In this document: one piece after another, positions 44,635 to 54,563 of the stretch
How the letters are laid out: each line of letters begins with the position of its first letter
Numbering within the stretch: the stretch's first letter is position 1
Assembly (NCBI GenBank): GCA_022783865.1
Contig: JALFYY010000016.1
Coordinates: forward strand, 1 to 64,000
Reading direction: 5' to 3'
Source of the DNA: Bacteroidales bacterium
GTDB lineage: Bacteria > Bacteroidota > Bacteroidia > Bacteroidales > Paludibacteraceae
Length of the DNA stretch: 64,000 bases
Program-made: the position numbers and the translations under genes
Notes under the pieces: model-generated
Told to the model about the DNA's origin: nothing
Databases searched by the model: none
Seen by the model: the letters and a program-made list of their open reading frames with translations, nothing else

Positions 44635-44701
44635 GTAGAGACGGGGCGTACCCCGTCTAATAACCCCAAATAACCATGTAGAGACGGGGCGTACCCCGTC
44701 T
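44635..44701 (+). repeat. Two identical GTAGAGAC palindromes, GGGGCGTACCCC core
   Basis: Copies at 44635-44658 and 44678-44701 are identical over 24 nt; the first begins 10 nt after the stop of the barrel protein gene. Confidence 0.8.
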
Positions 44702-44737
44702 TGTTTTTGTCGGTGCGCAGGCGTCGCGCCTGCATAA

Positions 44738-44872
44738 TTGTCCAATTGTGAAATAGTCAAATCATCAAATTGTGTGCGTCCCCACCCGCAATCGTAAATC
44801 GTAAACAGTAAATCGTCCAATTGTCAAATCGTCAAATCGTCCAATTGTCAAATCGTCCAATTGTCAAATTCA
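44738..44872. repeat. Tandem AT-rich run (CAATTGTCAAATCGTC)
   Basis: CAATTGTCAAATCGTC repeats in tandem at 44817-44867, preceded by looser copies. It is the most regular member of this module type. Confidence 0.75.
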
Positions 44873-44899
44873 TCTATTTCTCCCTTCCCTCAAACAAAC

Positions 44900-44923
44900 A
44901 AGCGCAGGACTCATCCTGCGCTT
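44900..44923 (-). terminator. Terminator of the giant surface protein gene
   Basis: Ten-bp stem AAGCGCAGGA / TCCTGCGCTT with a four-nt loop, followed on the minus strand by TGTTTGTTTG. It lies 8 nt after the stop. Confidence 0.75.
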
Positions 44924-44930
44924 GCCGTTC

Positions 44931-47900
44931 TCATCTCACCATCATCAGTTTCCCGCTTGCTATGCGTTTCTTGCCGTTCTGCAAGAATACGTAGTAGTAA
45001 GTCTGTGCTAAATGGTCCAGAGTGATGATTACACCGGGCGACGATAGCGATATATTGTTCAGTACGTCCGTACCCGTTGCATCCGTTACGATATCCGATA
45101 TGTTCGGGTCGCACAGCGGTACGTCTTTCAACATGATACGACGCCCTTGGGCATCAAACAATGCCACTTGCACATTCTGTCGGATAGTTGCTGCCAAGAA
45201 CTGGTTCGTACCCGGAATATGCTTGATAACCACGCTGTTCTCGTCCGGTGTCAACGCCGTATTGATATCCGTATAATGTACTTTTACGGTATATACCTCT
45301 TCCGTACCGTCGAGCGCCGTACAATAGATATAGGTTATTTCGCCTATCTGACCGTACGTAATCGATACTTCCGCCGTACTGTCTTGCGCCACAGCGTCGA
45401 TATGCGGCATCGAAGCACCTTCGTAAAGAATATACTCATAGTCAAGCACTGCAGGGTCGAAGTCCGGTATTGTCACACCTTCGATAAGCAGGTCGCTCAA
45501 TAGTGCATTGTTGTTGAGGGCTACAACTTGGCGGATAACATAGGCATTGGTTGCACCGTTGGCTGCCGTCACCATCACCATGATAGTGGCTTCGTCTTGT
45601 TGTTGTACAAGAGCGGTTGCGCTTTCGTCTGTCAAGGTGTAACTTACGGCATCCGCACCGAAGAAATCGGCAGCCGTGCTACCCGGCTCGTAGGTCACTG
45701 TATATTCCTGGATATCGGACGCAAAGCCTTCTATCGTTTCGCCGTTCACTGCCAAATCGCTCAACGTATTGATAGGCGAGAGTTCCACTGTAAAGGTAAT
45801 CACATACTCGCTCGATTCCTCTCCGTTACCCGAAACAACGGTGATTGTCACCCTGTTGCCTGTCGTTTCCGTAGTCACTTCTTGCTGTTCGTCCCCGCTG
45901 ATATAGCCTATTTCCGGCAATACCGTTGTACCGAAAGGCAACGTGATTTCGTATTCCGATACCATCTCTTGGAACTGCTCCATTGGTTTGCCGTCTAACG
46001 TAATGCCTTGCAAATAAGCATTGGCAGAACGCTCCACTGTGAAGTTCAGCGTATAGGTAGCCGTAGTTTTTCTGTCGGGTGCCGTCACTGTAATATGTGC
46101 CGTCCAATCCTTGATATCCAAGTTCACATGCTGCCACTCTTCGTTCCGCTCGTAGGTGATAAACGGCACTTCTTTCGTTCCGTAAGGCAGACTGATGTTG
46201 TAGTCAAGCACTTCGCCGTCGAAGTTCGGAATATCCTTTCCGCCTACCGTCAGCATCTTCAGATGTGCGTTGTCCGACAGAGCCACCGAGAAATGGATAT
46301 TGTATATCTTTGTGTGTCCGTTCTCGGCAAGCACCCGTATCTGTGTAATGCCTTCCACACCGTCTGACACCACTTCTATTTGCTGGTAACGGTCGCCTGC
46401 TATATAGTCTATCTTGGGTAATTCGTCTGTACCCGTTGGCAACTGATAGAAATAGTCGGTCTGTTGTGCCGCAAATCCAGCCAGTTCATGCCCGTCAACC
46501 AATATCATTTGCAACGTGTCAACGGCAGAATATTGCAATTCATATACCAGGGTATATACATTCTTCTTGCCGCTCTGCGAAACCACCGTGAACTGATACG
46601 TTGTGAAGTTGTTCGATACCACCGTATCTGCCGTTATCGTTTGCCAGCGGTCGGCTGCATCATACGTCAATGTAGGCAACTGACGGACGCCCACCGGCAT
46701 AAGGGTTGAATAATAGAAGCGGTTGGGAACGTAATTCTGTATCTCGATGCCGTCCTCGTATATCATAAGGAGTGTATCTGCATCCGACTGCAAAAAGCGG
46801 AAGTTCAGCTCGTAAGTCTTCATCGTTCCGTCTTCGGCTGTCACTACATAAAGTACCGTATTGCCTTTCCATGTTGCAGTGTAGGTCTGTGCCTGTTCTG
46901 CTTTCTGTACATCCACATTCGGAAGCGACTCCATGCCCAAGGGCAGATCGATATCGTAGGTCATTACGTTGCTGTCGTAGTCTGGCAATGCTATGCCGTT
47001 GATGAATATCATTTGCAAATCGGCGTTCGACGACTTCTCCCTCACGAAGTTCAATATATAGTCATTCGTCGTTATGCCGTCGGGGGCCGTTACACGGATT
47101 GTATCCACATCCGTGCCTTGCAACAGCGTCCATGTTTGCCCGTCGTCTGCCAGCGATACATAGATATCGGGCAACAAGGCTGCGTTTTGTGGTATGGCGA
47201 TACTATAGCGCAACTGCTTCGGTATAAAGTCATCGGCATTGCTGTCAAAATCGGAGAACGGCATGTTGTTCAAACGGATGTCTTGCAAGAATGCATTGTT
47301 CGAAAGCTGTTCTTCCCACACTTCTATCACATAATCGTTATGCGTCTCGCCGTCTTGTGCCACAACATGCAATGTATATTCATTGCCTTCTGTCTTTTCT
47401 GCCGTCACCGTCTGGAACTTGTCCGTTGCACTATAGATGAAGTTGCGTTCCGCTCCGTTCACTTGTGCGGAATAGTAGAAACGGTTTGCCTCGAAGCGTT
47501 TCAAGGGCTGTCCGTTCAGTGCAATACCGTTCAGCAGCGCATTGTGTGAGGGTTCTGACTGTATAGTGAGTTCATATTGCAGTTGTGCCGTTCCGTCTTC
47601 CGAAGTCACTGTTATGTAAGTAGTACCGCCCAACAGAGCCGGCTCGACCTGTACCGTCTGAGCCTCTTGTCCCAACTGATAACCGATCGAAGGCATTTGC
47701 GGCTCTTCGGTTTTCGGGTCAGTAGTCGGAAGCACCACCGTATAAGCCAATTGTTCAGGCGTAAAGTCTGCCAACGCTGTGCCGTCCAATGTGATAGCCT
47801 GCAAGGTTGCCACCGATGAGCGTTCCGGACGGAACGTTATTATATAAGGTGTCTCACGTTCGGTTCCGTCCGCAGCAACCACTGCAATACGGCAACTGCC

Positions 47901-50900
47901 GTTCGCATATTCCAGACTGATAGTCTGACCGGCGTTTTCTGCCACCGCTTCTATGTCCATTATCTTGTCCGACGCTATCACATACTCACTTTGCATAGGC
48001 AGGAACTCATCATAAGCAACACCGTCTATCAGCAATCCTGCAAGGTTGCTGTTGCTTGACAGACGGGTCGGATAAACAATGGTATAAGTATGCTGCTCCG
48101 TACCCGAAACATGCCATACGAGCGAATCCGGCGTAATGACTTGTTGCACCGTATCTGTCGGATATTCTCTTGTAAAGCCTGTTAAGCCCGATACGGCTTG
48201 CTCGTAGCGATACGTGTCCTTTGCAAAACCGGCAATGTCGATATCGTCAACCGTTATAGCGGTCAGCTGTCCGGAAGTCGCTTCCTTTACAGGCTCCAAA
48301 CGGATAGTATATTGTTGCTCCGTACCGTCTTGAGCGATAACCGTCACTACCCCGTTCTCTATGATAACGGTCTGATAGTCCGATTGTTTCAAGAAACTGA
48401 TATAGGGCATCTCGTTCGCTGTTATCACATAGTCGGTTTGCGCGGGGTCGTATGTCAAACCCGTAGCCGCTAAACTGCGCAACGTTGCGTCAGAAGATAC
48501 GGTCTCTTCAAAAGTAACGGTATAAGTCTGTGCCTCACCATATTCAGGTGTAACAGTAATGCTTACAACGTTATTCTCTTGCGTAATAGTAACCGTCTGC
48601 AAGTCGGTAGCGGGCAAAGCCGTAATATCGGGCAGCACCGTCGTACCGGCAGGCAGTGCATAAGTATAATCGAAAGTCGCCTTGTCGAAACCGGCAAGCG
48701 GTGTACCGTTAATCTCGATAGTACGAAGCGTGTTCACTGTCGAAAGCGGACGGACCACTCGCAAGGTATAATCCGTATAACTGCCGTCCTCTGCAAAGTT
48801 GCGTATCTGCGCCGTACGTACGGCATTGGCGGTTTGTTGCACTTCCTCACCCCACACTGTCTCTCGGGCTTGGTCAACCACCTCGCCGGTAAAAGCAACG
48901 GCAGGAATACCCTTGTGCTCGGCATCAGGGAAGGTATAAGTAAAAGCAGTACCGTCAAGCGTTGCCGGTTCTTCATCTATCGTCAATCCTGCCAAACGGC
49001 TGTTATACCCGAAGCGCAACCAGTCAACATAGAGTTTTGCACCTTTTGTGGCACCCGATGCTTCATTCGTCGCATCAATAGCGATATTCATACCTACTAT
49101 CTGTTTGCCGCCCAAGTCGAACTCTTTTGTCTGTGTAATATATCCGCCGGTAGCATTGCCTTGCGTAACATCAAAAGCGTGTTCCTGACCCGTATTGTCA
49201 AAGAAACGATAAGCAAACAATGCCCCGTTACCTGCTTTTGAACTGTAATTGTAGTTGAATACCACCTCATCAGGCGTATTATGGAAACTGATAGAACCGT
49301 TAAAATCGTAGTGGGTTTTGTTGGCAACCGACAAACCTCCTGATAAATCACCTAAAGTTACGATAGCGGGCAAAGCACCACCTGCAGAACTCCAGTAAGT
49401 TGTCTCTAATCCTACTACCGTTTCAGATGTTCTTACCACTTCCGCACCTGTCTTGGCATCCACAAAAAGCACAGTTATTTTATCAAAGTTATCTGCCGGT
49501 ACATTCCAGCCTAAAGGCATGGCACCATTGTTATATTTCGCAGTACCCCACTCTGTAAAGTCCGGATTCGGAATCACCTCATTGGGATAGTGATACCAAA
49601 TATCGTAGGTATTCTCGTATCCGTCTTTTCTTACGGTTGCCTGCCAGTGCCATTGGTCATTGACAGTACGGTTGATTTCCACACCCTGCTCTGCCGTTGC
49701 CACCACTTCGGGGAAGACCAATGCCGACTCGCAATTCACAATATAAGAGTAGCGTTCGGGCGAAAAGCCTTCTACCGCATTGCCGTTCACCGTAATACCC
49801 TTCAGCACTGCCGGACACTGCTCTGCCACTTGCGGAATAACGGTATATACCACATCCGGTTCTTCCCCGCGGTTGGCATGCAGCGTAATAACGGTCGGAC
49901 GGTAAAGCCCGCCTTGCTCTATAATGTATGTCTGCTCGTCGTAGTTCTTCAGACAAGCCACCGAAAAGGCTGCCGTACCGTAGGGCATCTGTGCAGTCAG
50001 CTCAAAGTGGGTTTCATCTGTCTCATTCAATGCTTTGAGGTCAACCTCTGCCCCGTTCACCAATATCTTCTGCAAACGGTTCTCTTTGTCCGACAAAGTC
50101 TTCTTAAAGGCAAAACGATACGTCAGCGTGTCCCCGTTTTCTGCCGTTACTGTCAGTTTCGTAGTGTCACTGACAGGAGCAGAAACCAATTTCACGGTCT
50201 GTTCTTTCTCTTGCTTTTCGTATGTCAGAGCAGGAACGGTATCCACCTGATACGGCAGGACAATCTCATAATCCGTTATATCCTCCTGGAACTCGAAATC
50301 GAGGTCATTGAAAACAACGCTCTCCAAATGTGTATTGCCCGATTGGTGTACAGGGAACTGAATCGTATAAACCGACTCCGTTACGCCGTCTTCTGCCATA
50401 ACACGGATTTGCGTTGTCTCATTCACAGGCTTGTAATCAATTGTAATGGTCTGTCCCGCAATGGCGGAGACAGGTTGTACAACAGGAACAACCGCTGTAC
50501 GCCATGCCAAAGAATCCACATAGTCAAACTTATCGGAGCGGAAGCCCGACAGCCGTTTGCCATTGAGCAAAATGTCGCTCAGCAATGCGTTGGAAGAGCT
50601 GATTTCTTTGTATTCCAATATATAAGTGTTGCTCTCTCCGTTCTCTGCTATCACAATGATTTGTTGCGACAAAGGCGAAGTAGTGGCTGCAATGGTAGCC
50701 GTACCTTGTTGTTTTATGAAACTCAGTTCGGGCAATGCCTTGCCTTTCTCTATCGTGATTTCATAGTGGAATATATGTGGGTCAAAGCCGTCTATCGCTT
50801 TGCCATCGAGCATAATGCTTTGCAATGTGGCGTCGGCATACGAAGCAATGTCAAAAACGAGATGATAAATATGCTGCGTACCGTCTTCTGCCGTCACAAT

Positions 50901-53900
50901 CAGTTGCACTGTCTTTTCATTCACTTGTCCCTGCAGTACGGTTTGCAACGGTTCCGCTTTCTGATAAGTCACTTGCGGCAACCTGCTGCCGCTGGGCAAA
51001 TGTATCGTATAGGTTGTTACCGACGGAGCAGCGGCAAACAACGATGATTCTGAAGCGGTTTGGTCGTAATCGTATTCTTCCAAAGGTTGTCCGTCGAGCC
51101 ATATCTTGCTCAATGCCGTATTGGAAGAACGCTGTTTGCTGAAATATAAGGTATAGATATTCGTCTCCTTGTCATAGTTCACCAACAGACGTACCGTATC
51201 TTTGTCTTGCAGCACTGTTACCGACTGCTCCGCATTCGTTTGCTTATAGCTGACCTCGGGTAACTGACCGCTATACGTCAAGCGGTAATCAGTAGTATTG
51301 GCGTCAAAGTCAGGTATCGCTTTGCCGTCAACAAATATATTCTCCAAGAGCACTTGTGTCTGCCTTTTCCGCACAAACTGAATAACATAGGTATTGGGTG
51401 CACCTTGCTCAGGCGTTACACGGATTTGCGCTTCGCCTTCTACTGCCGGAGCTATAATGCTCACTTGCTGTCCTGCCGACTTATCTACGGTTATCTGCGG
51501 ACAACTGTTGCCTTCCACTGTCACTGAATATCCCGACAGCCGTTCGCTCTCAAAGCCTTGAAGCGGTTTGCCGTCAAGATAGATCATGTTCAGGAAAGCA
51601 TTCTCCGACTTCTGGATAACAAACTGCACCGTATAGGTTTTGCTGTCTCCGCTTTCGGCTGTTACACGCAACAGCTGTTGCTCATCATCGAAGATAGAAA
51701 GCACTTGCTGTGACGCTTCCGCCTTATCGTATGTCACTGCCGGAACAGTACTTACACCCTCAGGGAGCGTATAGGTATAAGCGGTGACCGACGGGTCGAA
51801 ACCGGACAACGGCACACCATCCAAATATATCATATTGAGATTGGTATTGCTCGAAGTCGCCACACTGAAACGTATAACGTAAGTCTGCGAAGCCCCTTCT
51901 TGCGGACGAACCGTAATCTTGTAATCGCTTGTCAAAGAGGTAGCCGGACGCGATGTAACCGTTTGCCACTCATCGCTTTGCTCCCATGTAACAGAAGGTA
52001 CGGCAGTAGTTCCTTGCGGCAAACTGACGGTATATTCCAACTGTTCCGGCGCAAAGCCTTCCAAGGGTTGACCGTCGATATATATCATCTTCAATGCGGC
52101 ATTGGTGGCTTTCAGTACGGAGAAATTGATTTGATAAACCGTAGTCGAACCGTTGCCTGCCACTACCGTGATACGGGTAGTGCCGTCCAGTCCGCTTTCA
52201 CGGACAGAGACCGTCTGATACTCATCGCCTTGGTCGTAAGTGATAACGGGCAAGCTTGCTGTACCGACAGGGAGTTGTACGTCATAGGTGGTTTTATCCG
52301 AAGCGAAACCCGCTAATGCCACTCCGTCAAGGTAGATATTGTTCAGATGGCTGATTTCCGACTTCAAAGTGGAGAAAACAATCTTATATACCGTCTGATT
52401 GCCGGCAGCTGCCGTAACCGTAATACGGGTGGTACCGTCGATACCGCCCTCTTCTTTCGTGATGGTCTGATAGTTGTCACCGGGTACCCATGTAATCTCG
52501 GGAAGCGAAACAGTGCCGAGCGGCAACTCGACATAGTAGGTGAGCAATTGCTCATCGAAATTAGTGATATAGCCGCCTTCTACCTGCAAATCCTTGAGAT
52601 AAGAATTGGTGGATGCCGTAATCTTGAAATTGAGTTTGTACACTTTCGCCGTCGTATTGCCCGGTGTTGTAACGGCAATCTGATATTGTCCGCCGTCAAT
52701 CTGCGAAGGTGCGGTATATTTGATGGTTTGTGCACCTTCGGGATAGGCTGATACGGCTTTCACCTCCGGCATAGCGGTTGTTCCCAATGGCAGTTCCACC
52801 TTATATATAGTCTGCGACGGCTGGAAACCGTTCACCGGCGTACCGTTCACCAATATATTCTGCAATGTGTTGTCCGCCAATGCCGCCACCGAAAAACGGA
52901 GCGTATAAGTGAATGTCGTTACTCCGTCGGGAGCCACCACTTTGATAGTGGATGTGCCGTTGACAGAGGTAGGAGCGGTGAGGGTAACCGTTTGCCCTTC
53001 TTCCGCTTTGGTGAAAGTAACCACCGGCACTTGGCTCGTTCCGTAGGGCAAAGCGATATCGTAAGAATTCACATAGGAATTGAAACCGTTGATAGCGGTG
53101 CCGTTCACCTGAATATCTGCCAAACGGGCATTGTCGGACGGTTTGGAGATAAAGCGTATCTTATAAGTCGTTGAAGAAGAACCGTCTTCGGCACGCACCG
53201 TAAGAATGGTAGGCTCGCCGTCAATCTGTCCTTTCTGAACAGTCAGTTCCGTATCGGACAAACGACGCCCGATGAAATTCACTTTTGTATTGCGGGAGTT
53301 GGTCAGACTACCCTCTCCACGGGTAGCATATATATCAGGTATCTGCGTTGCATTACCTACGGAATAGACTTGCTCTCCGGTATTGTCAGGGTCGAAACCT
53401 TTCCACTCTTTGTTACCGATATAGAGGTGCTGAATCTTCGAAGAGTAAATCAAACGCACATCGTCTATATAAAGCGCATTACCGTTATACAAGCCCGAAT
53501 TGGCACGGAAGTTCGGATAGTTGCTTGCCGAGAAGATGATATTGCACTTCTCCGGCACATCGTTGTTCATATAATAAATAGGAACATTGATACAAGTCCA
53601 TTCGTTGTATTCTTTTCTGTCACGCACCCAGCCTTCGGCAATCTGTACTGCGTTTTGCATTGTACCGCATTCGTTGCCGTCGAGTGCCTGACGGATATCG
53701 CTCTCCTCGTCTTCTTGCGATACCGAAGTACATTTGTTGTTCTTTCCTTTATACGAATTGGCTTTGGCAGTGCCCGTCCAAGCATAATACAACAAGTTGA
53801 AGTCTTCGTTCTGTGTATTACTGCCGGTACGGCGGATCCATACCTGCATCGTATCGGGGCGGTAAGTAAAGTTGATACCGCCTGTGGTTCCGGCAGTAGC

Positions 53901-54236
53901 TTCGCTCACCTTGGTAAGACTCTCAATATAGACCCACGGCTTGCCCAAAGCCACATATCCGGGGGCTGCTTCAGTGATACCGGCAGCACCTATTTCCTGG
54001 GTTTTCACCATCAGGCAACTGCCTGAGCGCCCTGTCTCTTTGTAGGCGAAATTGAACTTGAAACCAATCTGCGTCACATTAGACACATTCCATGAGGCAG
54101 GCTGTTCTTTGCCGTCGAAAGCAGCACCGCTCCAGTCCTCAAAATCTGCATTGGGCAGTTGTTGCGCATAGGAAACAGCGGCAAACAGGGAAACAAGCAA
54201 TAAAGCAAATATACGATTTGTGTAGTTTTTCTTCAT
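44931..54236 (-). CDS. Giant T9SS-secreted surface protein with about 30 cadherin-like repeats
   Basis: The 3101-residue protein has a signal peptide (cleavage near SYAQ, residue 25). An N-terminal PCMD-like (putative carbohydrate) domain (25-265) is followed by about 15 cadherin-like beta-sandwich repeats of 75-90 residues (consensus LxxIxLDGxPLxGFxP...YxVxLPxGT...QxVT...ITVTAEDG...YxIxFxV). A second PCMD-like domain lies at 1550-1742, and about 15 more repeats follow. The tail (about 2995-3101) resembles a T9SS type A sorting domain (VALFDAQGRR ... GKLMMVR). It is probably exported by T9SS and held at the surface as an adhesin or carbohydrate-binding stalk. Repeats are diverged at residue level, unlike the LRR gene. 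No frameshift is seen. Domain names are from pattern recall. Confidence 0.88.
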   Translation of the reverse strand: MKKNYTNRIFALLLVSLFAAVSYAQQLPNADFEDWSGAAFDGKEQPASWNVSNVTQIGFKFNFAYKETGRSGSCLMVKTQEIGAAGITEAAPGYVALGKPWVYIESLTKVSEATAGTTGGINFTYRPDTMQVWIRRTGSNTQNEDFNLLYYAWTGTAKANSYKGKNNKCTSVSQEDEESDIRQALDGNECGTMQNAVQIAEGWVRDRKEYNEWTCINVPIYYMNNDVPEKCNIIFSASNYPNFRANSGLYNGNALYIDDVRLIYSSKIQHLYIGNKEWKGFDPDNTGEQVYSVGNATQIPDIYATRGEGSLTNSRNTKVNFIGRRLSDTELTVQKGQIDGEPTILTVRAEDGSSSTTYKIRFISKPSDNARLADIQVNGTAINGFNSYVNSYDIALPYGTSQVPVVTFTKAEEGQTVTLTAPTSVNGTSTIKVVAPDGVTTFTYTLRFSVAALADNTLQNILVNGTPVNGFQPSQTIYKVELPLGTTAMPEVKAVSAYPEGAQTIKYTAPSQIDGGQYQIAVTTPGNTTAKVYKLNFKITASTNSYLKDLQVEGGYITNFDEQLLTYYVELPLGTVSLPEITWVPGDNYQTITKEEGGIDGTTRITVTAAAGNQTVYKIVFSTLKSEISHLNNIYLDGVALAGFASDKTTYDVQLPVGTASLPVITYDQGDEYQTVSVRESGLDGTTRITVVAGNGSTTVYQINFSVLKATNAALKMIYIDGQPLEGFAPEQLEYTVSLPQGTTAVPSVTWEQSDEWQTVTSRPATSLTSDYKITVRPQEGASQTYVIRFSVATSSNTNLNMIYLDGVPLSGFDPSVTAYTYTLPEGVSTVPAVTYDKAEASQQVLSIFDDEQQLLRVTAESGDSKTYTVQFVIQKSENAFLNMIYLDGKPLQGFESERLSGYSVTVEGNSCPQITVDKSAGQQVSIIAPAVEGEAQIRVTPEQGAPNTYVIQFVRKRQTQVLLENIFVDGKAIPDFDANTTDYRLTYSGQLPEVSYKQTNAEQSVTVLQDKDTVRLLVNYDKETNIYTLYFSKQRSSNTALSKIWLDGQPLEEYDYDQTASESSLFAAAPSVTTYTIHLPSGSRLPQVTYQKAEPLQTVLQGQVNEKTVQLIVTAEDGTQHIYHLVFDIASYADATLQSIMLDGKAIDGFDPHIFHYEITIEKGKALPELSFIKQQGTATIAATTSPLSQQIIVIAENGESNTYILEYKEISSSNALLSDILLNGKRLSGFRSDKFDYVDSLAWRTAVVPVVQPVSAIAGQTITIDYKPVNETTQIRVMAEDGVTESVYTIQFPVHQSGNTHLESVVFNDLDFEFQEDITDYEIVLPYQVDTVPALTYEKQEKEQTVKLVSAPVSDTTKLTVTAENGDTLTYRFAFKKTLSDKENRLQKILVNGAEVDLKALNETDETHFELTAQMPYGTAAFSVACLKNYDEQTYIIEQGGLYRPTVITLHANRGEEPDVVYTVIPQVAEQCPAVLKGITVNGNAVEGFSPERYSYIVNCESALVFPEVVATAEQGVEINRTVNDQWHWQATVRKDGYENTYDIWYHYPNEVIPNPDFTEWGTAKYNNGAMPLGWNVPADNFDKITVLFVDAKTGAEVVRTSETVVGLETTYWSSAGGALPAIVTLGDLSGGLSVANKTHYDFNGSISFHNTPDEVVFNYNYSSKAGNGALFAYRFFDNTGQEHAFDVTQGNATGGYITQTKEFDLGGKQIVGMNIAIDATNEASGATKGAKLYVDWLRFGYNSRLAGLTIDEEPATLDGTAFTYTFPDAEHKGIPAVAFTGEVVDQARETVWGEEVQQTANAVRTAQIRNFAEDGSYTDYTLRVVRPLSTVNTLRTIEINGTPLAGFDKATFDYTYALPAGTTVLPDITALPATDLQTVTITQENNVVSITVTPEYGEAQTYTVTFEETVSSDATLRSLAATGLTYDPAQTDYVITANEMPYISFLKQSDYQTVIIENGVVTVIAQDGTEQQYTIRLEPVKEATSGQLTAITVDDIDIAGFAKDTYRYEQAVSGLTGFTREYPTDTVQQVITPDSLVWHVSGTEQHTYTIVYPTRLSSNSNLAGLLIDGVAYDEFLPMQSEYVIASDKIMDIEAVAENAGQTISLEYANGSCRIAVVAADGTERETPYIITFRPERSSVATLQAITLDGTALADFTPEQLAYTVVLPTTDPKTEEPQMPSIGYQLGQEAQTVQVEPALLGGTTYITVTSEDGTAQLQYELTIQSEPSHNALLNGIALNGQPLKRFEANRFYYSAQVNGAERNFIYSATDKFQTVTAEKTEGNEYTLHVVAQDGETHNDYVIEVWEEQLSNNAFLQDIRLNNMPFSDFDSNADDFIPKQLRYSIAIPQNAALLPDIYVSLADDGQTWTLLQGTDVDTIRVTAPDGITTNDYILNFVREKSSNADLQMIFINGIALPDYDSNVMTYDIDLPLGMESLPNVDVQKAEQAQTYTATWKGNTVLYVVTAEDGTMKTYELNFRFLQSDADTLLMIYEDGIEIQNYVPNRFYYSTLMPVGVRQLPTLTYDAADRWQTITADTVVSNNFTTYQFTVVSQSGKKNVYTLVYELQYSAVDTLQMILVDGHELAGFAAQQTDYFYQLPTGTDELPKIDYIAGDRYQQIEVVSDGVEGITQIRVLAENGHTKIYNIHFSVALSDNAHLKMLTVGGKDIPNFDGEVLDYNISLPYGTKEVPFITYERNEEWQHVNLDIKDWTAHITVTAPDRKTTATYTLNFTVERSANAYLQGITLDGKPMEQFQEMVSEYEITLPFGTTVLPEIGYISGDEQQEVTTETTGNRVTITVVSGNGEESSEYVITFTVELSPINTLSDLAVNGETIEGFASDIQEYTVTYEPGSTAADFFGADAVSYTLTDESATALVQQQDEATIMVMVTAANGATNAYVIRQVVALNNNALLSDLLIEGVTIPDFDPAVLDYEYILYEGASMPHIDAVAQDSTAEVSITYGQIGEITYIYCTALDGTEEVYTVKVHYTDINTALTPDENSVVIKHIPGTNQFLAATIRQNVQVALFDAQGRRIMLKDVPLCDPNISDIVTDATGTDVLNNISLSSPGVIITLDHLAQTYYYVFLQNGKKRIASGKLMMVR

Positions 54237-54340
54237 CTTATCAGTTGTTTAGTTCTATAATTCAAATGTTTATATTGTCAGTACCCGGTGACAAAACGGC
54301 TTTTGCTGCCACAGACGGGCATACCGGAATTTTCACGCTG

Positions 54341-54348
54341 CAAAGTTA
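54341..54348 (-). promoter_or_regulatory. -7 box TAACTTTG for the giant surface protein
   Basis: TAACTTTG on the minus strand about 105 nt before the start at 54236. The nearest TTG is 26 nt away, longer than usual. Confidence 0.45.
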
Positions 54349-54504
54349 CAACATTATACCCACCCCGTAAATACCAATTGTTATGAAAAAGTTTACATTT
54401 GTTAAGATGCACAAAGTTTTTTTCACCCCATTTACGCCCCAAAACATACTTTTTTTTCAACTTGGACAAAAATTCATACCCTGCAACAAGAGCAGTTCTT
54501 CTAC

Positions 54505-54547
54505 AACAAGAAGGCTGTCCGGCATAATGCCGGACAGCCTTCTTGTT
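54505..54547. terminator. Very strong hairpin terminator after the pectinesterase gene
   Basis: A perfect 21-bp inverted repeat (54505-54525 with 54527-54547), ending GGCAT / ATGCC, 17 nt after the pectinesterase stop. It is flanked by TTTTC on the plus side but lacks a long T run on the minus side. It separates the two large surface-protein genes into different transcripts. Confidence 0.8.
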
Positions 54548-54563
54548 TTCGTTGGAGCAGTGT

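Larger units (their letters stand above)
44626..44930. other. Convergent intergenic region made of palindromes and AT-rich repeats
   Basis: 305 nt between two convergent genes. It holds two GTAGAGAC palindromes, a GC palindrome (44717-44733), a tandem AT-rich run (44738-44872) and the terminator of the giant gene (44900-44923). No gene is seen. Confidence 0.75.
54237..54563. other. Region between the giant gene and the pectinesterase gene
   Basis: 327 nt with a promoter box for the giant gene (54341-54348), a T-rich tract and the strong hairpin at 54505-54547. Nothing else is recognised. Confidence 0.7.
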
